64,000 nt of DNA, from contig JBHGNT010000013.1 in the NCBI GenBank assembly GCA_043228905.1, positions 9,052,001 to 9,116,000 on the forward strand. Reading direction: 5' to 3'. The notes under the pieces are model-generated. The model had not been told where the DNA came from. It was given only the letters and a program-made list of their open reading frames with translations, and did no database searches. This DNA comes from Azolla caroliniana. Lineage: Eukaryota > Polypodiophyta. Positions 22,311 to 32,320 of the stretch are shown here, one piece after another. A program made the translations under genes and the position numbers. The first letter of the stretch is position 1. Each line of letters starts with the position of its first letter.

Positions 22311-22484
22311 TTTTCAACTGCAACAGCTGAAGAAGATCGTGACTTACAAAACATTTGCCAAATAGCAACACCTAGTGGACAACTAGGTGATGGTTAACAA
22401 CTTTAGTATATGCGGAACCAAATGCAAACATGGAGTTTTTAGACTATCAGCTAGGGTGGACAACCATGGTATGTTGAGTATGAT

Positions 22485-22933
22485 TGTCACGGATGTAGAC
22501 GAGGGCAAGGACAAGTAGGGGAGCTCAATATTAAGAAAGAGAGAAAGATAGATATATAGATAGAGAGGAGCATAGACAAGAGAACGAGAGAGAGAGAGGG
22601 TAGACAAAAGAGCAAGAACTAAATTATGCTTCCGTAACTAGTGTTGTTCACCTTGATTGTAATCAAGGTGCACCGAAGTATTTATACAAGAATGTGGTGG
22701 TATGCATGTAAGCTAGGAAAGATCTAGAGAATGCATGGAAACTTCTAGAGAGTGCATGTCTATGCATTCTCTAGAAGTTTCTTGAAAGTTCTAGTGATTA
22801 ACTTACAATGTAATAAGTTGAAACTTATATAATATGATAACGCATAGATGGAATGTAGCTCAATTGGTAAGGTTGCCCAATAAGACCAAGAGGTCATGTG
22901 TTCAACCCCCTACATTCCATCGTGTCTATGACA
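22485..22933 (-). repeat. 3' LTR of the chromovirus
   Basis: 449 bp. Minus strand: starts TGTCATAGACACG, holds a TATA box (TATAAATA, 22679-22686) with heat-shock-element-like repeats upstream at 22774-22791, and ends CCGTGACA. Plus-strand 22853-22921 is tRNA-like. A 22-base near-perfect palindrome lies at 22649-22670. Confidence 0.9.
22853..22921 (+). repeat. tRNA-like cassette in the chromovirus LTR
   Basis: It has an A-box-like TAGCTCAATTGGTAAGG and a B-box-like GTGTTCAACCCC at tRNA spacing, with ends GGAATGTA and TACATTCC that pair like an acceptor stem. It runs antisense to the LTR element. It lies in an LTR and the D- and anticodon arms are weak, so it is not called as a functional tRNA gene. 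Most of it is deleted in the partner LTR. Confidence 0.6.
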
Positions 22934-22944
22934 TTATCCTCCCT

Positions 22945-23308
22945 CTAAGGCTGCCTCCTGGGACTCGCGGTTGGCTTATGTGGGTATCGTTGATGAAAAT
23001 CGTGAATGGCCTCCAGAGAATTTTGTAAATGTGTAACTGGTTCCCATGTGGCGTCCGAAATGGGGTACCCTTTCCATAAGACCAAATATTGGAGCTGTCG
23101 TCGATGATATTGAGATTCGAGGATTTGGTCAACCTCATATTCTTCGCTTGTCGACAATTCCATAGGTGGCGGTGGAAGAGGGTGTTATCCTAGAATTAGA
23201 GAAGGATGGTAGAGTTCGAGGAGGGAAACATGAAAAACATCGTGAATCCTGAATGTTGGAGGAAGTGCTAACCGGAAGGCGACTGGGTTGATACACTCGA
23301 TGATACTA
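22945..23308 (-). pseudogene. Chromovirus integrase C-terminus: GPY/F-like region and chromodomain
   Basis: Minus-strand INPVAFRLALPPTFRIHDVFHVSLL is the GPY/F-type end of a Ty3 integrase, followed by YEVDQILES...YLVLWKGYPISDATWEP, a canonical chromodomain (Y/W aromatic cage positions present). Chromodomains of this group direct integration to marked chromatin. It is separated from the integrase core by the 23309-24758 insertion. Confidence 0.92.
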
Positions 23309-23502
23309 TGAAATGCACAAAAGAGATCAAAACCAGTATACTTAGCTTCTTACTTCTTAATCAATTTATAGTTGATACAACGGAACCCATTTGGGTTGGC
23401 TTGGCTAAAAAGGGTGTGCTAAAAGGGTGGGTCAACTTGGGTACGTGCATCCTAAAAAGGGTGAGCTAAAAGGGTGGCACAAAGGAACACATGCACACCA
23501 CA
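23309..23502 (-). repeat. LTR of the small nested element (low-coordinate copy)
   Basis: 194 bp, about 95 percent identical over the shared parts to 24519-24758. Confidence 0.75.
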
Positions 23503-23873
23503 TTTCCCCCCTGCGAGAAACAAGAGATTGAGGGGCATGAACAAGAACAGGATAGGTACATGAACAAGAACAAGAACATTGGCTTGTCGAAGGAGGGGGA
23601 GCATCTGATGGCAGGTTTCAAATGGAAATCCATGGATGATTCTAGTGTGAGGCGAGGGTTACACCCATACAATGCTCGAAAAGGGTTGATTTATGCAGCC
23701 ATCTCGTGTTTGAGGGTCTTGTTGAGGCGTTTGGTGAAGATGGTGTGGGGATGTAAACATCTATGGACACGTAGTTGAGTTGCAACGACATTGAGGACAT
23801 CCTCGTGGAACTGTTGGCCTTGATAGTTGGACAGGGCTAGTGACAAAAAACGAGCTAGCAATAAGCGAATAGA

Positions 23874-24185
23874 GATCAATCACTCCTGTGGACTGAGGGC
23901 CACCTGAACATTGCTGAGGTGGGGGACAGGAGGGATATCGTGTTGGAGGGGGATCAAGGAAAGATCATATGGTGGCGAAGATCAATCGCTCCTGTGGACT
24001 GAGGGCCACTTGGACTTGGCTGAGGTGGGGGACAAGAGGGCTATCGTGTCAGAGGGGGATCGGGGAAAAGATCATTTGGCAAAGAAAGATCAATCACTCT
24101 TGTGGACTGAGGGCCACCTGGACTTGGCTGAGGTGGGGGACAAGAGGGCTATCATGTCAGAGGGGGATCGGAGAAACTCATGGGA
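23874..24185 (+). repeat. Three-copy tandem repeat, about 107 bp
   Basis: Units start at 23874, 23980 and 24088 with GATCAATC(A/G)CTC(C/T)TG and hold GACTGAGGGCCACCTGGAC and GAGGTGGGGGACAAGAGGG; copies 2 and 3 are the most alike. The plus frame stays open across units, but codon content gives no recognisable protein. Confidence 0.9.
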
Positions 24186-24518
24186 CAAGAAGTTAGTGGG
24201 CAACCTAAGGTGAGGGGGAAGAGTTGGTGGGGCAAGACATAAAGGTGGTGTGAGAAAGTGAGAGTGTCTAAGGTGAAGGTGTAGTGCGCTTGCATGCTAG
24301 AGAGGTATAGATGGCGATCACAAAAAAAGACTTGGATGGAGGAAGTGATGGATGTCGGGAGGCGTAACTAGTGAACTAAGGCGGTGCTAATGGAAGAGAT
24401 ACTACTACGAGAGACTAACAAGAGTGTCGGTTCCAGTGGCGATGGCAATGCTACTTACGAAGCAGAAGAGGTGGATGCTTGGATGTGGGGGTTGGTACCC
24501 TGCATCTCTACCAATATG

Positions 24519-24758
24519 TGAAATGCACATAAGAGATCAAAACTAGTCTACTTAGCTTCTTACTTCTTAATCAATTTATAGTTGATACAACGGAACCCAT
24601 TTGGGTTGGCTTGGCTAAACAGGGTGTGCTAAAAGGGTGGGTCATTTTGGGCACACGCATCCTAAAAAGGGTGTGCTAAAAGGGTGGGTTAACTTGGGAC
24701 GTGCATCCTAAAAAGGGTGAGCTAAAAGGGTGGCACAAAGGAACACATGCACACCACA
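24519..24758 (-). repeat. LTR of the small nested element (high-coordinate copy)
   Basis: 240 bp; partner of 23309-23502, with an extra internal duplication. Confidence 0.75.
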
Positions 24759-26164
24759 ATACGAAAGGGGCCTAGTCTTTTGTAGTTTACTTTTGCACAA
24801 GGACGTGTGGTGGCAATGTGATGACATAACAACCAAACCATGTACCCGATTGCAAGTGTCGGTGCAGATAAGCGATGTCGGTCTGCTTGATCTTTATAGT
24901 GGTCACCAACAACACGGAGCTCAAAGGAGAGGGCACGATGGACATTGTGTAAAGCGCAGGCACGCGTCTCTACCAAAGGATTGGCCGAAGTTGCAGGTAT
25001 GGAAATGCTGAAACGAGGGTGAAATCCATAGTTTACAAAGAAGGGGGAAACCTTAGTCGAAGCATGGATACTATTATTGTAAGCAAATTCTGCCATTGGA
25101 AGGAAGTCCACCCAATCCTCTTGTTGGTAGCTCGCGGTACACTGAAGGTATTGTTCGAGGATTTGGTTGACTCGCTCCGTTTGTCCATCAGTTTGAGGAT
25201 GGTATGCTAAGGACAAGTTGACAGAAGTCCCGAATGTTTGTAGAAGTCATCGCCAAAAGTGGGAAATGAACTGAGAACCTCGATCAGAGGTGATATCCTC
25301 GGGTAAGCTGTGTAATCGAACAACATTTTTAAGAAAAAGATCAACAGTCTCTTCCCCGGAAATTGTTTTGGAACATGGAACAAAGTGAGCCATCTTCGAA
25401 AACCGATCGACAATGACTAGCACTGTGTCATGTCCACCAACCAGAGGGAGGTCGGTGATAAAGTCCATGGATAGAGAGACCCATGGTGGACGTGGAATGG
25501 GGAGCGTGTGGAGAAGACCATATGGCCGATGTTGAGGCGTTTTGGACCGCGCACATACATCACATGTCTTGATAAATTCCTTGACAAATTTCCAAGGTTG
25601 GGGCCACCAAAACCCTTGAGATAGCAATTCCAGGGTTTTCGTAACCCCAAAGTGGCCGGCAAGAGGATCACCATGACAGTTTTGTAGAATCCGTGTACGA
25701 CATGATCCTTCGGGAACGTACAAGAGATGATTATGATATAGTAACCCATCTCGAGTTGTAAATTGGTTGAGATATGAGCTTTTGATGTCCGGAGATGGGT
25801 CATTAATGCGGCCCATGATTTCTTTGGCGAATGGGTCTAACACAGTTGCTATGGCGATCTCGTTGAGTAAAAAATTATCATGTAACATGTAGGTGGCAAA
25901 TATCTCAAGTTGATCGGGCCTCAACAAACAATGGGATTGTTGTGAATATGCATCATCTCTTGGGCGCACTACAAAATCAGGTCGTCGAGAGGGGGCATTA
26001 GCTTTCCCATGTTGAACTTTGGGTTGAAACAAGATCTCAAAGTCGTAGTCGGTGAGAAAAGATGACCATCGGGCTTGCCTCCGATTCAATGTACGACTAG
26101 TCGTGAAGTAAATTAGATTTTTGTGGTCGGTCAGCACCTGGATGCGATGTTGGGCCCCAGCCAA
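24759..26164 (-). pseudogene. Chromovirus RNase H end and integrase
   Basis: Minus strand: LTDHKNLIYFTTSRTLNRRQARW is the RNase H end. The integrase zinc domain follows (HxxPLAGHFG...KTCDVCARSK, HHCC), then the core with MDFITDLP (Asp 1), SDRGSQF (Asp 2) and HPQTDGQTERVNQILE (Glu), then PFFVNYG and KVNYKRLGPFRI. A break lies at 25210-25250 between two overlapping frames. It ends at the nested element and resumes at 23308. Confidence 0.93.
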
Positions 26165-27351
26165 ATAGGGTCGCCATTCGGTGAAGGCAGATATGATTGT
26201 TGCAACTCCTTGTCGTAGACTGGATAATTAATTTCCGGGGCGGTAAACTTCCGAGAGTAGAAGACAACAAGACGTAGTGTGCCCTCATCGTCTGGTTGGG
26301 ATAGGACAAGTCCAATGGAAAAATCGGAGGCATCGGTTTTGACTTGGAAGGGCCTTGTGGGGTCGGGGTGAACCAACACTGGGGCTGTGAGAAAAGCTGC
26401 CTTTAGGGCATCAAAAGCATGTTGCGCCGCAGAGGTCCAAAGAAATGGAGTATCTTTTCTTGTAAATCGTCAATAGAAATTTGCAAAACCAAGAAATGAT
26501 TGTACCTCTTTCAATCGAGTAGGGACAGGCCAATCGATGATTGCTGCTACCTTGCATGCATCCATTGTGATCCCAGAGGGTGAAATCACGTAGCTGAGGA
26601 ATTCGACAGAGGTCCGATTGAATTCACATTTCTCACTTTTGGCGTAAAGTCCATGTTCCCGAAGTTTGGATAGGACCAATATGTTGGAAGAAAAAACTAA
26701 AATGTCGTCAAGGTAGATCACCACGAAGTGATCGACATACTCCCGAAATATATTGTTCATCACGTGTTGAAAGACCGCAGGGGCGTTGGTGAGACCAAAA
26801 GGCATCACCTTGTACTCAAAATGTCCATAGCGTGTTCGGAAGGCCATTTTCCACTCATCTCTTGGCTTAATACGCACCAGATTGTAGGCTCCCCGAAGGT
26901 TAATTTTGGAGAAGATACGCCCGGTTCAAAGTTGGGCAAGAAGTGTTGGAATTAAAGGCAAGGGGTAACGATTATGTACCGTAATTTTGTTGAGACCCCG
27001 ATAATCCACACATAGGCATAATGAGTCATCCTTCTACTTGAAAAATAAGATTGGGGCTGCAGCTGGTGATTTGGAGGGTTGAATGAAGCCCTTGGCGAGG
27101 TTTTCATCTAGATATGTGCGGCGGGTCTCAAGTTCGGGTTCAGATAGCCCATAGATGGGCCCAAATGGTGGGTGTGCGCCATCTTGGATTTCGATTGGGA
27201 AATCATAGGGGCGATGTGCCGGCAACCAGTCTGCATTTCGCTTTTCGAACACGTCCAAAAAATCACTATATCTTGCGGGAAAATTAGTGACAGGAGTAGG
27301 GATGTCTTGTGACACAACGGGCATGGAAGTGACCACACTAGAATCGGCCAC
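26131..27351 (-). pseudogene. Chromovirus reverse transcriptase and RNase H start
   Basis: Minus strand: [39 protein letters not shown] (27034-27200), then after a gap with stops [37 protein letters not shown] and [11 protein letters not shown], the YLDD catalytic box. RNase H starts VKTDASDFSIGLVLSQ...FYSRKFTAPEINY. Three or more frame breaks. Confidence 0.93.
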
Positions 27352-27818
27352 AACGGAATCGGCAACGTTGGAGACTCAGTTGAAATCAAAAGAATGTGCA
27401 CCCAAGCTGAAAGTAGCCCCCACACAAGTAACAATGTTTGTGGAAAGGGCCCCCGCTGGTGTTTGTGGAAAAGTGATGGAGCAACTACACCAATGCACCA
27501 TCGGATTGTGTGTTTCCAACCAAGAGAACCCTAAAACAATCGGATGAAGTGGGGTTGCAATGAGGTAGAATGTTAATACCTCCTGGTGGAACCCAACTTG
27601 AAATACCAATGGCACAGTGGCTTTGGTAACCGCCCCTGAAGAGAGAACCCGTCCGTCGATAGCTTCAACAAATATGGGTTGTGTTGTGCGGCCGGTTGAG
27701 ATTTTATGTGCTTGGACGAATGCGATATCGATGAAACAAGTAGATGCACCAGAATCGAGCAAGGCATGGGATTTTATTGAAATAGACCCAAAGAAAACAA
27801 AGACTTACTTGCAAAGTA
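27352..27818 (-). pseudogene. Chromovirus protease
   Basis: The minus-strand frame starts at MLDSGASTCFIDIAFVQAH, with the retropepsin DSGA active site, and ends LGFSWLETHNPMVHW (GxxWL...NPxIxW), typical of Ty3/Gypsy protease. A solo LTR inserted at 27824 separates it from the gag zinc knuckle. Confidence 0.9.
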
Positions 27819-27823
27819 AAACC

Positions 27824-28241
27824 TGTCATGATATGGCAAGACTCGAACCCGTGACCTTAGGTTATATGGGTCAAGCTCTTGACCATTAGATCATCTATTG
27901 TAATACATAAAATATTATTTTCATTTACATTTTATTATAGGAAATTAGTGTATATTCCAGATTTCTCTAGAACATTCTAGAAGCTTCAGGATTACTCTTG
28001 AAAACTAGGCACTAGGCATTATATTGAACCAAATTGGTTCAACGCCAGTCTTAAGCCTTTTAGCCACCATTGTATATTCTGTTCATATAATACATATCTT
28101 TCTTATCATCACTCTCTCTCTCTCTCTCTTTCTCTCCGTCTCGCTCACTTCTTCCTTCTCTCGAAGAAGTTCCACACCTCTCATAGTACTAATCCTTCGT
28201 TTAGTACTAATTCCTTCTCTGTCTCAGTACTGTTCCTGACA
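27824..28241 (+). mobile_element. Solo LTR, TGTCATGATA family
   Basis: 418 bp, TGTCATGATA...CCTGACA, with exact target duplication AAACC (27819-27823 and 28242-28246). Same family as the Gypsy 5' LTR at 33554. It holds an antisense tRNA-like cassette at its start and a perfect four-box heat-shock-like array at 27970-27987. It interrupts the chromovirus between protease and gag. Confidence 0.92.
27970..27987 (+). promoter_or_regulatory. Heat-shock-element-like array in the solo LTR
   Basis: GAAnnTTCnnGAAnnTTC with exact spacing: four alternating boxes, as in high-affinity heat-shock-factor sites. Function is inference. Confidence 0.55.
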
Positions 28242-28618
28242 AAACCTCCTGCTGGTGTGATTGAATTGTAGAAGCACGAAGAACTAGGGCGATGGAAAGT
28301 GTCCAGCGGCATAGGTCCTACTGCAGCCAAACTTGCCCTTTTAGCCACCATTGTATATTCTGTTCATATAATACATATCTTTCTTATCATCACTCTCTCT
28401 CTCTCTCTCTCTTTCTCTCCGTCTCGCTCACTTCTTCCTTCTCTCGAAGAAGTTCCACACCTCTCATAGTACTAATCCTTCGTTTAGTACTAATTCCTTC
28501 TCTGTCTCAGTACTGTTCCTGACAAAACCTCCTGCTGGTGTGATTGAATTGTAGAAGCACGAAGAACTAGGGCGATGGAAAGTGTCCAGCGGCATAGGTC
28601 CTATTGCAGCCAAACTTG
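28056..28618 (+). repeat. Tandem duplication of about 281 bp across the solo LTR edge
   Basis: 28056-28336 is repeated almost without change at 28337-28618. The unit joins the 3' half of the solo LTR to 95 bases of chromovirus DNA, so it arose after the LTR inserted. The CT tract inside differs by about two bases. Confidence 0.93.
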
Positions 28619-29690
28619 CTCGTTTTTCCTATTGTCCAAAAACCTCCACAAGATGTGCACGGTTATTTTCTTGTTGTCGAGAAACCTCTACAAGACGTGT
28701 ATGGTGGGATAGATGATGAGGGCTTCGCATCGGGCAGTGGCGGATGACATGACTGGGGGTACCACAATAGAGGTAGAGGCCATTGTCACGTCGATGTTGC
28801 CGTTGGGCATCGTTTAATGGTTGGAACCGAGCATGGTCGATCTCCATTGGGGTACGGGGATCGACCTCCAGCGGGGTATGATCACTATTGGAAGAAGGTA
28901 GTTGTGGCGTGCTTGGTGAAACTGATATATATGGCCGTGTGAGTGGAGCATTGCAAGAGGAAGATGGAAAACCTTGAGTCCCCCATTCCTCTTGTCAAAG
29001 CTCAAAAAGACGATTATCACATTAAACGGATTGGGAGATTACCTGGGACAATGATGTGGGCTCTGGAAAGTTTAAGAGAAGAGTTTTCATATCATTTCGG
29101 AGGCCTCGACGAAACTGGTCGCATAAATCTTGCTCATCCCAGTTGACATCGCACACGATCTGACGAAACTCTGAAGCATAAACGGAAGCTGGGCGAGAGC
29201 CTTGTTGTAAGGAATAGAGTTTCGTGAGTGTCGTTCGTCGCCGATCTGTCTCTCCGAATGTGGCAGGAAAGTTGTCTAGGAGGGGTGATGGGGTCTCGAT
29301 CAATGGTGCAAACCACGCTTGTGGCAGCGCAGAGAGAAGGCTACCAATGAGGCCGACCCGAGAGAAATCACTAGCATAACGTTGGGGTTGTAAGTGAATG
29401 ATAAGACGAATTTGATTGATGAAGCCACGAAGATGCGCCCTCGAGTCGTTGAATTTGTCAGGTAGGCTGACGTTAGGTTCGAGGACATATGAATGGGAAG
29501 AGGAAGGGGTTGGGTTAGATGCTGAAGGAAGGTGAGGCTGAACGGGTGAAGGATTGTTGACTGTGCTATTTTGAGCTCTCGCAATGACTGACGAAGGCTT
29601 TCATTTTCTAATCAAAGTTGCTCCAAGGCTACCATTACTTGGTTTATGGCCAAGTCGTACATGGTAACAAGAATGGAAGGTGAACAAACT
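28619..29690 (-). pseudogene. Chromovirus gag with zinc knuckle
   Basis: Minus strand: LYSLQQGSRPASVYASEFRQIVCDVNWDEQDLCDQFRRGLRNDMKTLLL is a Retrotrans_gag capsid segment (29022-29303). LYLYCGTPSHVIRHCP is the CCHC knuckle (28740). The N-terminal frame is at 29300-29650. Several frameshifts. Confidence 0.88.
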
Positions 29691-30074
29691 GTCACGGACG
29701 TAGGCGAGGGCAAGGACAAGTAGGCGAGCTCAATATTAAGAAAGAGAGAAAGATAGTTATATAGATAGAAAGGAGCATAGACAAGAGAACAAGAGAGAGA
29801 GAGAGAGGGTACACAAAAGAGCGAGAACTAAATTATGCTTCTGTAACTGGTGTTGCTCACCTTGATTGTAATCAAGGTGCACCGAAGTATTTATACATGA
29901 ATTTGGTGGTATGCATGTAAGCTAGGAAAGATCTAGAGAATGCATGGAAACTTCTAGAGAGTGCATGTCTATGCATTCTCTAGAAGTTTCTTGAAAGTTC
30001 TGGTGATTAACTTACAATGTAATAAGTTGAAACTTATTGGGTTCAACCCCTTACATTCCATCGTGTCTATGATA
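29691..30074 (-). repeat. 5' LTR of the chromovirus
   Basis: 384 bp; lacks about 65 bases of the tRNA-like cassette present in the other LTR. Heat-shock-like array at 29983-30000. The minus-strand sequence after it (GTTTGTTCACC) is not the usual Met-i primer site; the primer is unknown. Confidence 0.88.
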
Positions 30075-30346
30075 ATGACTACCACCAAGATATGTATTCT
30101 CTTGGACCGCAAGAATTTGTTTATATGTTGAGTATGGGTGTTGTTGGCAAAGGCTGAGAGTGTTTTCATGGATTATAATTAGCCTTATCTGGCAAAAGGC
30201 CATCATTTATATTTGGTCCTTTTTTATGATAGATACTTGTGGAGTGGAAACTATTATGTACAATTTGTAGATTGCTTTTGGCATTGTTAATTTTAATACC
30301 AATGGAGCATATTTTTTATGGAAAAAAAGAAAAAAAGAAAAAAGTA

Positions 30347-31008
30347 ATGTCTACTACAGTGTGATGGGGCATCCACATAACACACATCTGTGTGAACTAG
30401 TTTTAGGGTATGCTCTCTTCTCATAGAAGGCCTAGAGTGAAAGGTTGTTCTATTCTACTTTCCATCCAAGCAGTCCACACACTTTTCAAGGTGTATTCCT
30501 TTCACTTATGGTAGGAAATCCTTTTCAGCAAGGATATGCATTCCCCTTTCGCTCATGTGGCTGAGCCTTCTATGCCATAACTCACCATTTGAGTCACCCA
30601 CCACATTTGCTTCATCTCAGCACAATTTTGCATGCATTACATACAATGTGTTCTATTTTTGGGCTCGAGCCACAATCAAGCTCCCTTTACAGAACTTCCA
30701 TGTACCATTACAAAAACCACCGTTGTAGCCTTCATCGTCTAGTTGTCCAACCGATATCAGATTCAATCTGACATCCGGAACATGGTGTACATCCTTCAAC
30801 ATTAATCGATAGCCAGTAGATATTAGCATTCAATTTCATTTCCCATCCTTACATAGCCATAGTCACCGGTTGTGTAAGATGAGAAACATTCTCTCTTGGA
30901 AGTTAGGTGGAATGATGCACCAGAGTCCACTACCCAAGAGAACTAAGCATTTGCAAGGTTCACACTACCTTGTTCACAAATAAATAACATCTCTTCTTCA
31001 CTAGTTGC
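30347..31008 (-). pseudogene. Copia protease, GAG-pre-integrase and integrase start
   Basis: Minus strand: SWVVDSGASFHLTS (protease DSGA, near 30920), then VPDVRLNLISVGQLDDEGYNGG, GSLIVARAQK and HSRPSMRREHTLKLVHTDVC (integrase start with first Asp). Stops are frequent. It belongs to the Copia at 18883-33290. Confidence 0.88.
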
Positions 31009-31467
31009 TGTGAAGACTGAGAGAGAAAAAGAGATAGAGAGATAATTGAAAGAGAATTATTATATTGAAGCGTAAAATGGATTACAAAGAGTAGGCTACA
31101 AAATGACGTTGAACCAATTTAGGTTTGGGATGGGTGATAGATCCCTATTTATAAGTAATAGAGAACACTCTAGAATATTCTAGGTTATCCTAGAATGTAG
31201 AGTAATCTAGAAGATCTCTAGAGTATTCTAGAAGTTTCTAGTGGTATAGAACACTCTAAAATATTCTAGGTCATTCTAGAATGTAGAGTAATATAGAATA
31301 TTCCTATGATATTAGATTTCATATTCTAGAGACTATACATATAAGAATATTAATACAATGGTTAAGGATTTGACATGTGTACAACAAGGTCGTGGGTTCA
31401 AATCCTTTCGAGTCATAATGTGAGTGTCATGATCCTTTCGATGCATGATGTGAGTGTTATCATGACA
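31009..31467 (-). mobile_element. Solo LTR with tRNA-like cassette and TTCTAGAA clusters
   Basis: 459 bp between exact GTTGC duplications (31004-31008, 31468-31472), inside the Copia between zinc knuckle and protease. Minus strand: TGTCATGATAACACTC...CTTCACA. TATA box TATAAATAG (31145-31153, minus strand) with GAA/TTC box clusters upstream at 31164-31250. A tRNA-like stretch with the B-box-like GGGTTCAAATCC sits near 31390-31406 on plus. Confidence 0.92.
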
Positions 31468-31472
31468 GTTGC

Positions 31473-32294
31473 AATAGCTGAGGAATTTTTATCATCAGAA
31501 ATTTTGCTGGGTTTGACCTCATCAGCCATGCCACTGTCCTTCCTAAGGTGTTGACAATTCTTTTGGAAGTGACCAGGCTTCCCACAATAGAAGCATGTAG
31601 GTCTTCATCTAGATTTCGACCTTGCATAAGACTTATCTCTATTTTCAGGACTTCTGTGTTTGTTTCTTCCTCTCCTAAGTTCTTGGGTCACATTAGCTTT
31701 TGATTGACACAAGACACTTCTATCCTTTCTTCTTGTCTCTTCATTTAGAATACTTGTCTTTACTACTTGTAGAGATAGGTTGTCTTCTTTTCATGAGGTA
31801 CTGAGTGTCACTATTACGTTTTCCCAATTGTCCGGTAGAGTACATAGTACTAGTGTGTCTTGCATAGGATCATCTAATGGGAACTTCGTTGATGCTAACT
31901 GGTTTACTAGACCCTTGAAAGTACTGATGTGCTCTACGATACTCTCCCCATTTGCGTACTTTAGTCTCACTATTTTTCTCATTACAGAAGTTTTATTTAA
32001 GGCATTTTTCTTTTTGTAGAGGGCTGAGAGTTTTTGCCATAACTAATAGGCATTTGTATCACTTGCTACATGTTGTAGAACGCTAATGTCTACACATTGT
32101 CTTATGGTTGCAACTGCCTTTCTATGTAGAGTTTTTCACTCAGATTCTATTACCCCTCTAGGTATGTCTTCCTTTTCTATAGGCTCATACAGATCTTTGC
32201 CTATAAGAAGATCTTCCATTTTGATCTTCTAGTCAGAGTAGTTTTGTGCGTTTAGGACAATCATCCCCGGAAAGCCACTCACACCCCCTTCCAT
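31473..32294 (-). pseudogene. Copia gag
   Basis: Minus strand starts MEGGVSGFPG at 32294, after the primer site. Capsid segment LKYANGESIVEHISTFKGLVNQLASTKFPLDD...CTLPDNWENV (UBN2-type, 31791-31982). Zinc knuckle CFYCGKPGHFQKNC near 31570-31620. A TAG near 32235 and others break it. Confidence 0.9.
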
Positions 32295-32305
32295 CTAGAA
32301 CCTAT

Positions 32306-32317
32306 GCTCTGATACCA
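32306..32317 (-). promoter_or_regulatory. Primer-binding site of the Copia
   Basis: Minus-strand TGGTATCAGAGC complements the 3' end of initiator tRNA-Met, three bases inside the 5' LTR. Confidence 0.95.
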
Positions 32318-32320
32318 GTT

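Larger units (their letters stand above)
23309..24758 (-). mobile_element. Small LTR element inserted in the chromovirus integrase
   Basis: Direct repeats at 23309-23502 and 24519-24758 (minus strand TGTGGTGTG...GCATTTCA) bracket 1.0 kb. The right repeat is longer because an internal AAAGGGTG-type segment is duplicated. Flanks ATACT(A) and ATACG are only roughly a target duplication. The inside codes a decayed Ty3-like integrase scrap (minus strand YGCNPRLTLES, 23600-23670) and a 107-bp tandem repeat. It breaks the chromovirus frame exactly between KRLGPFRI and the GPY/F region. Confidence 0.7.
22485..30074 (-). mobile_element. Ty3/Gypsy chromovirus (reverse strand) with two nested insertions
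   Basis: LTRs at 22485-22933 and 29691-30074; flanks ATGAT and ATGAC form a near-perfect target duplication. Minus-strand order from right to left: gag with zinc knuckle, protease, RT, RNase H, integrase, GPY/F-like region and a C-terminal chromodomain, which defines a chromovirus. Pol holds a few stops and frameshifts, so it is inactive. It is younger than the Copia around it and older than its own inserts at 23309-24758 and 27824-28241. Confidence 0.92.
22381..30346 (+). mobile_element. A-tailed retroposed insert in the Copia integrase, itself split by the Gypsy
   Basis: Between the two halves of the Copia integrase lie about 100 bases at 22381-22484 and about 270 at 30075-30346 that belong to neither Copia nor Gypsy. 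The latter ends in an A-rich tail (ATGGAAAAAAAG, 30321-30346), as a truncated LINE or retroposed transcript would. The Gypsy at 22485-30074 split it. I do not recognise the source. Confidence 0.4.

Noticed and set aside
22853-22921. Functional tRNA gene on the plus strand
   Set aside because: A- and B-box-like words and a terminal stem are present, but the sequence is inside an LTR, the D- and anticodon arms are poor, and the other LTR carries a deleted form.
23309-24758. Well-formed LTR element with exact target duplication
   Set aside because: The end repeats are clear, but flanks ATACTA and ATACG match only in part, so it is kept as a probable element without claiming a clean target duplication.
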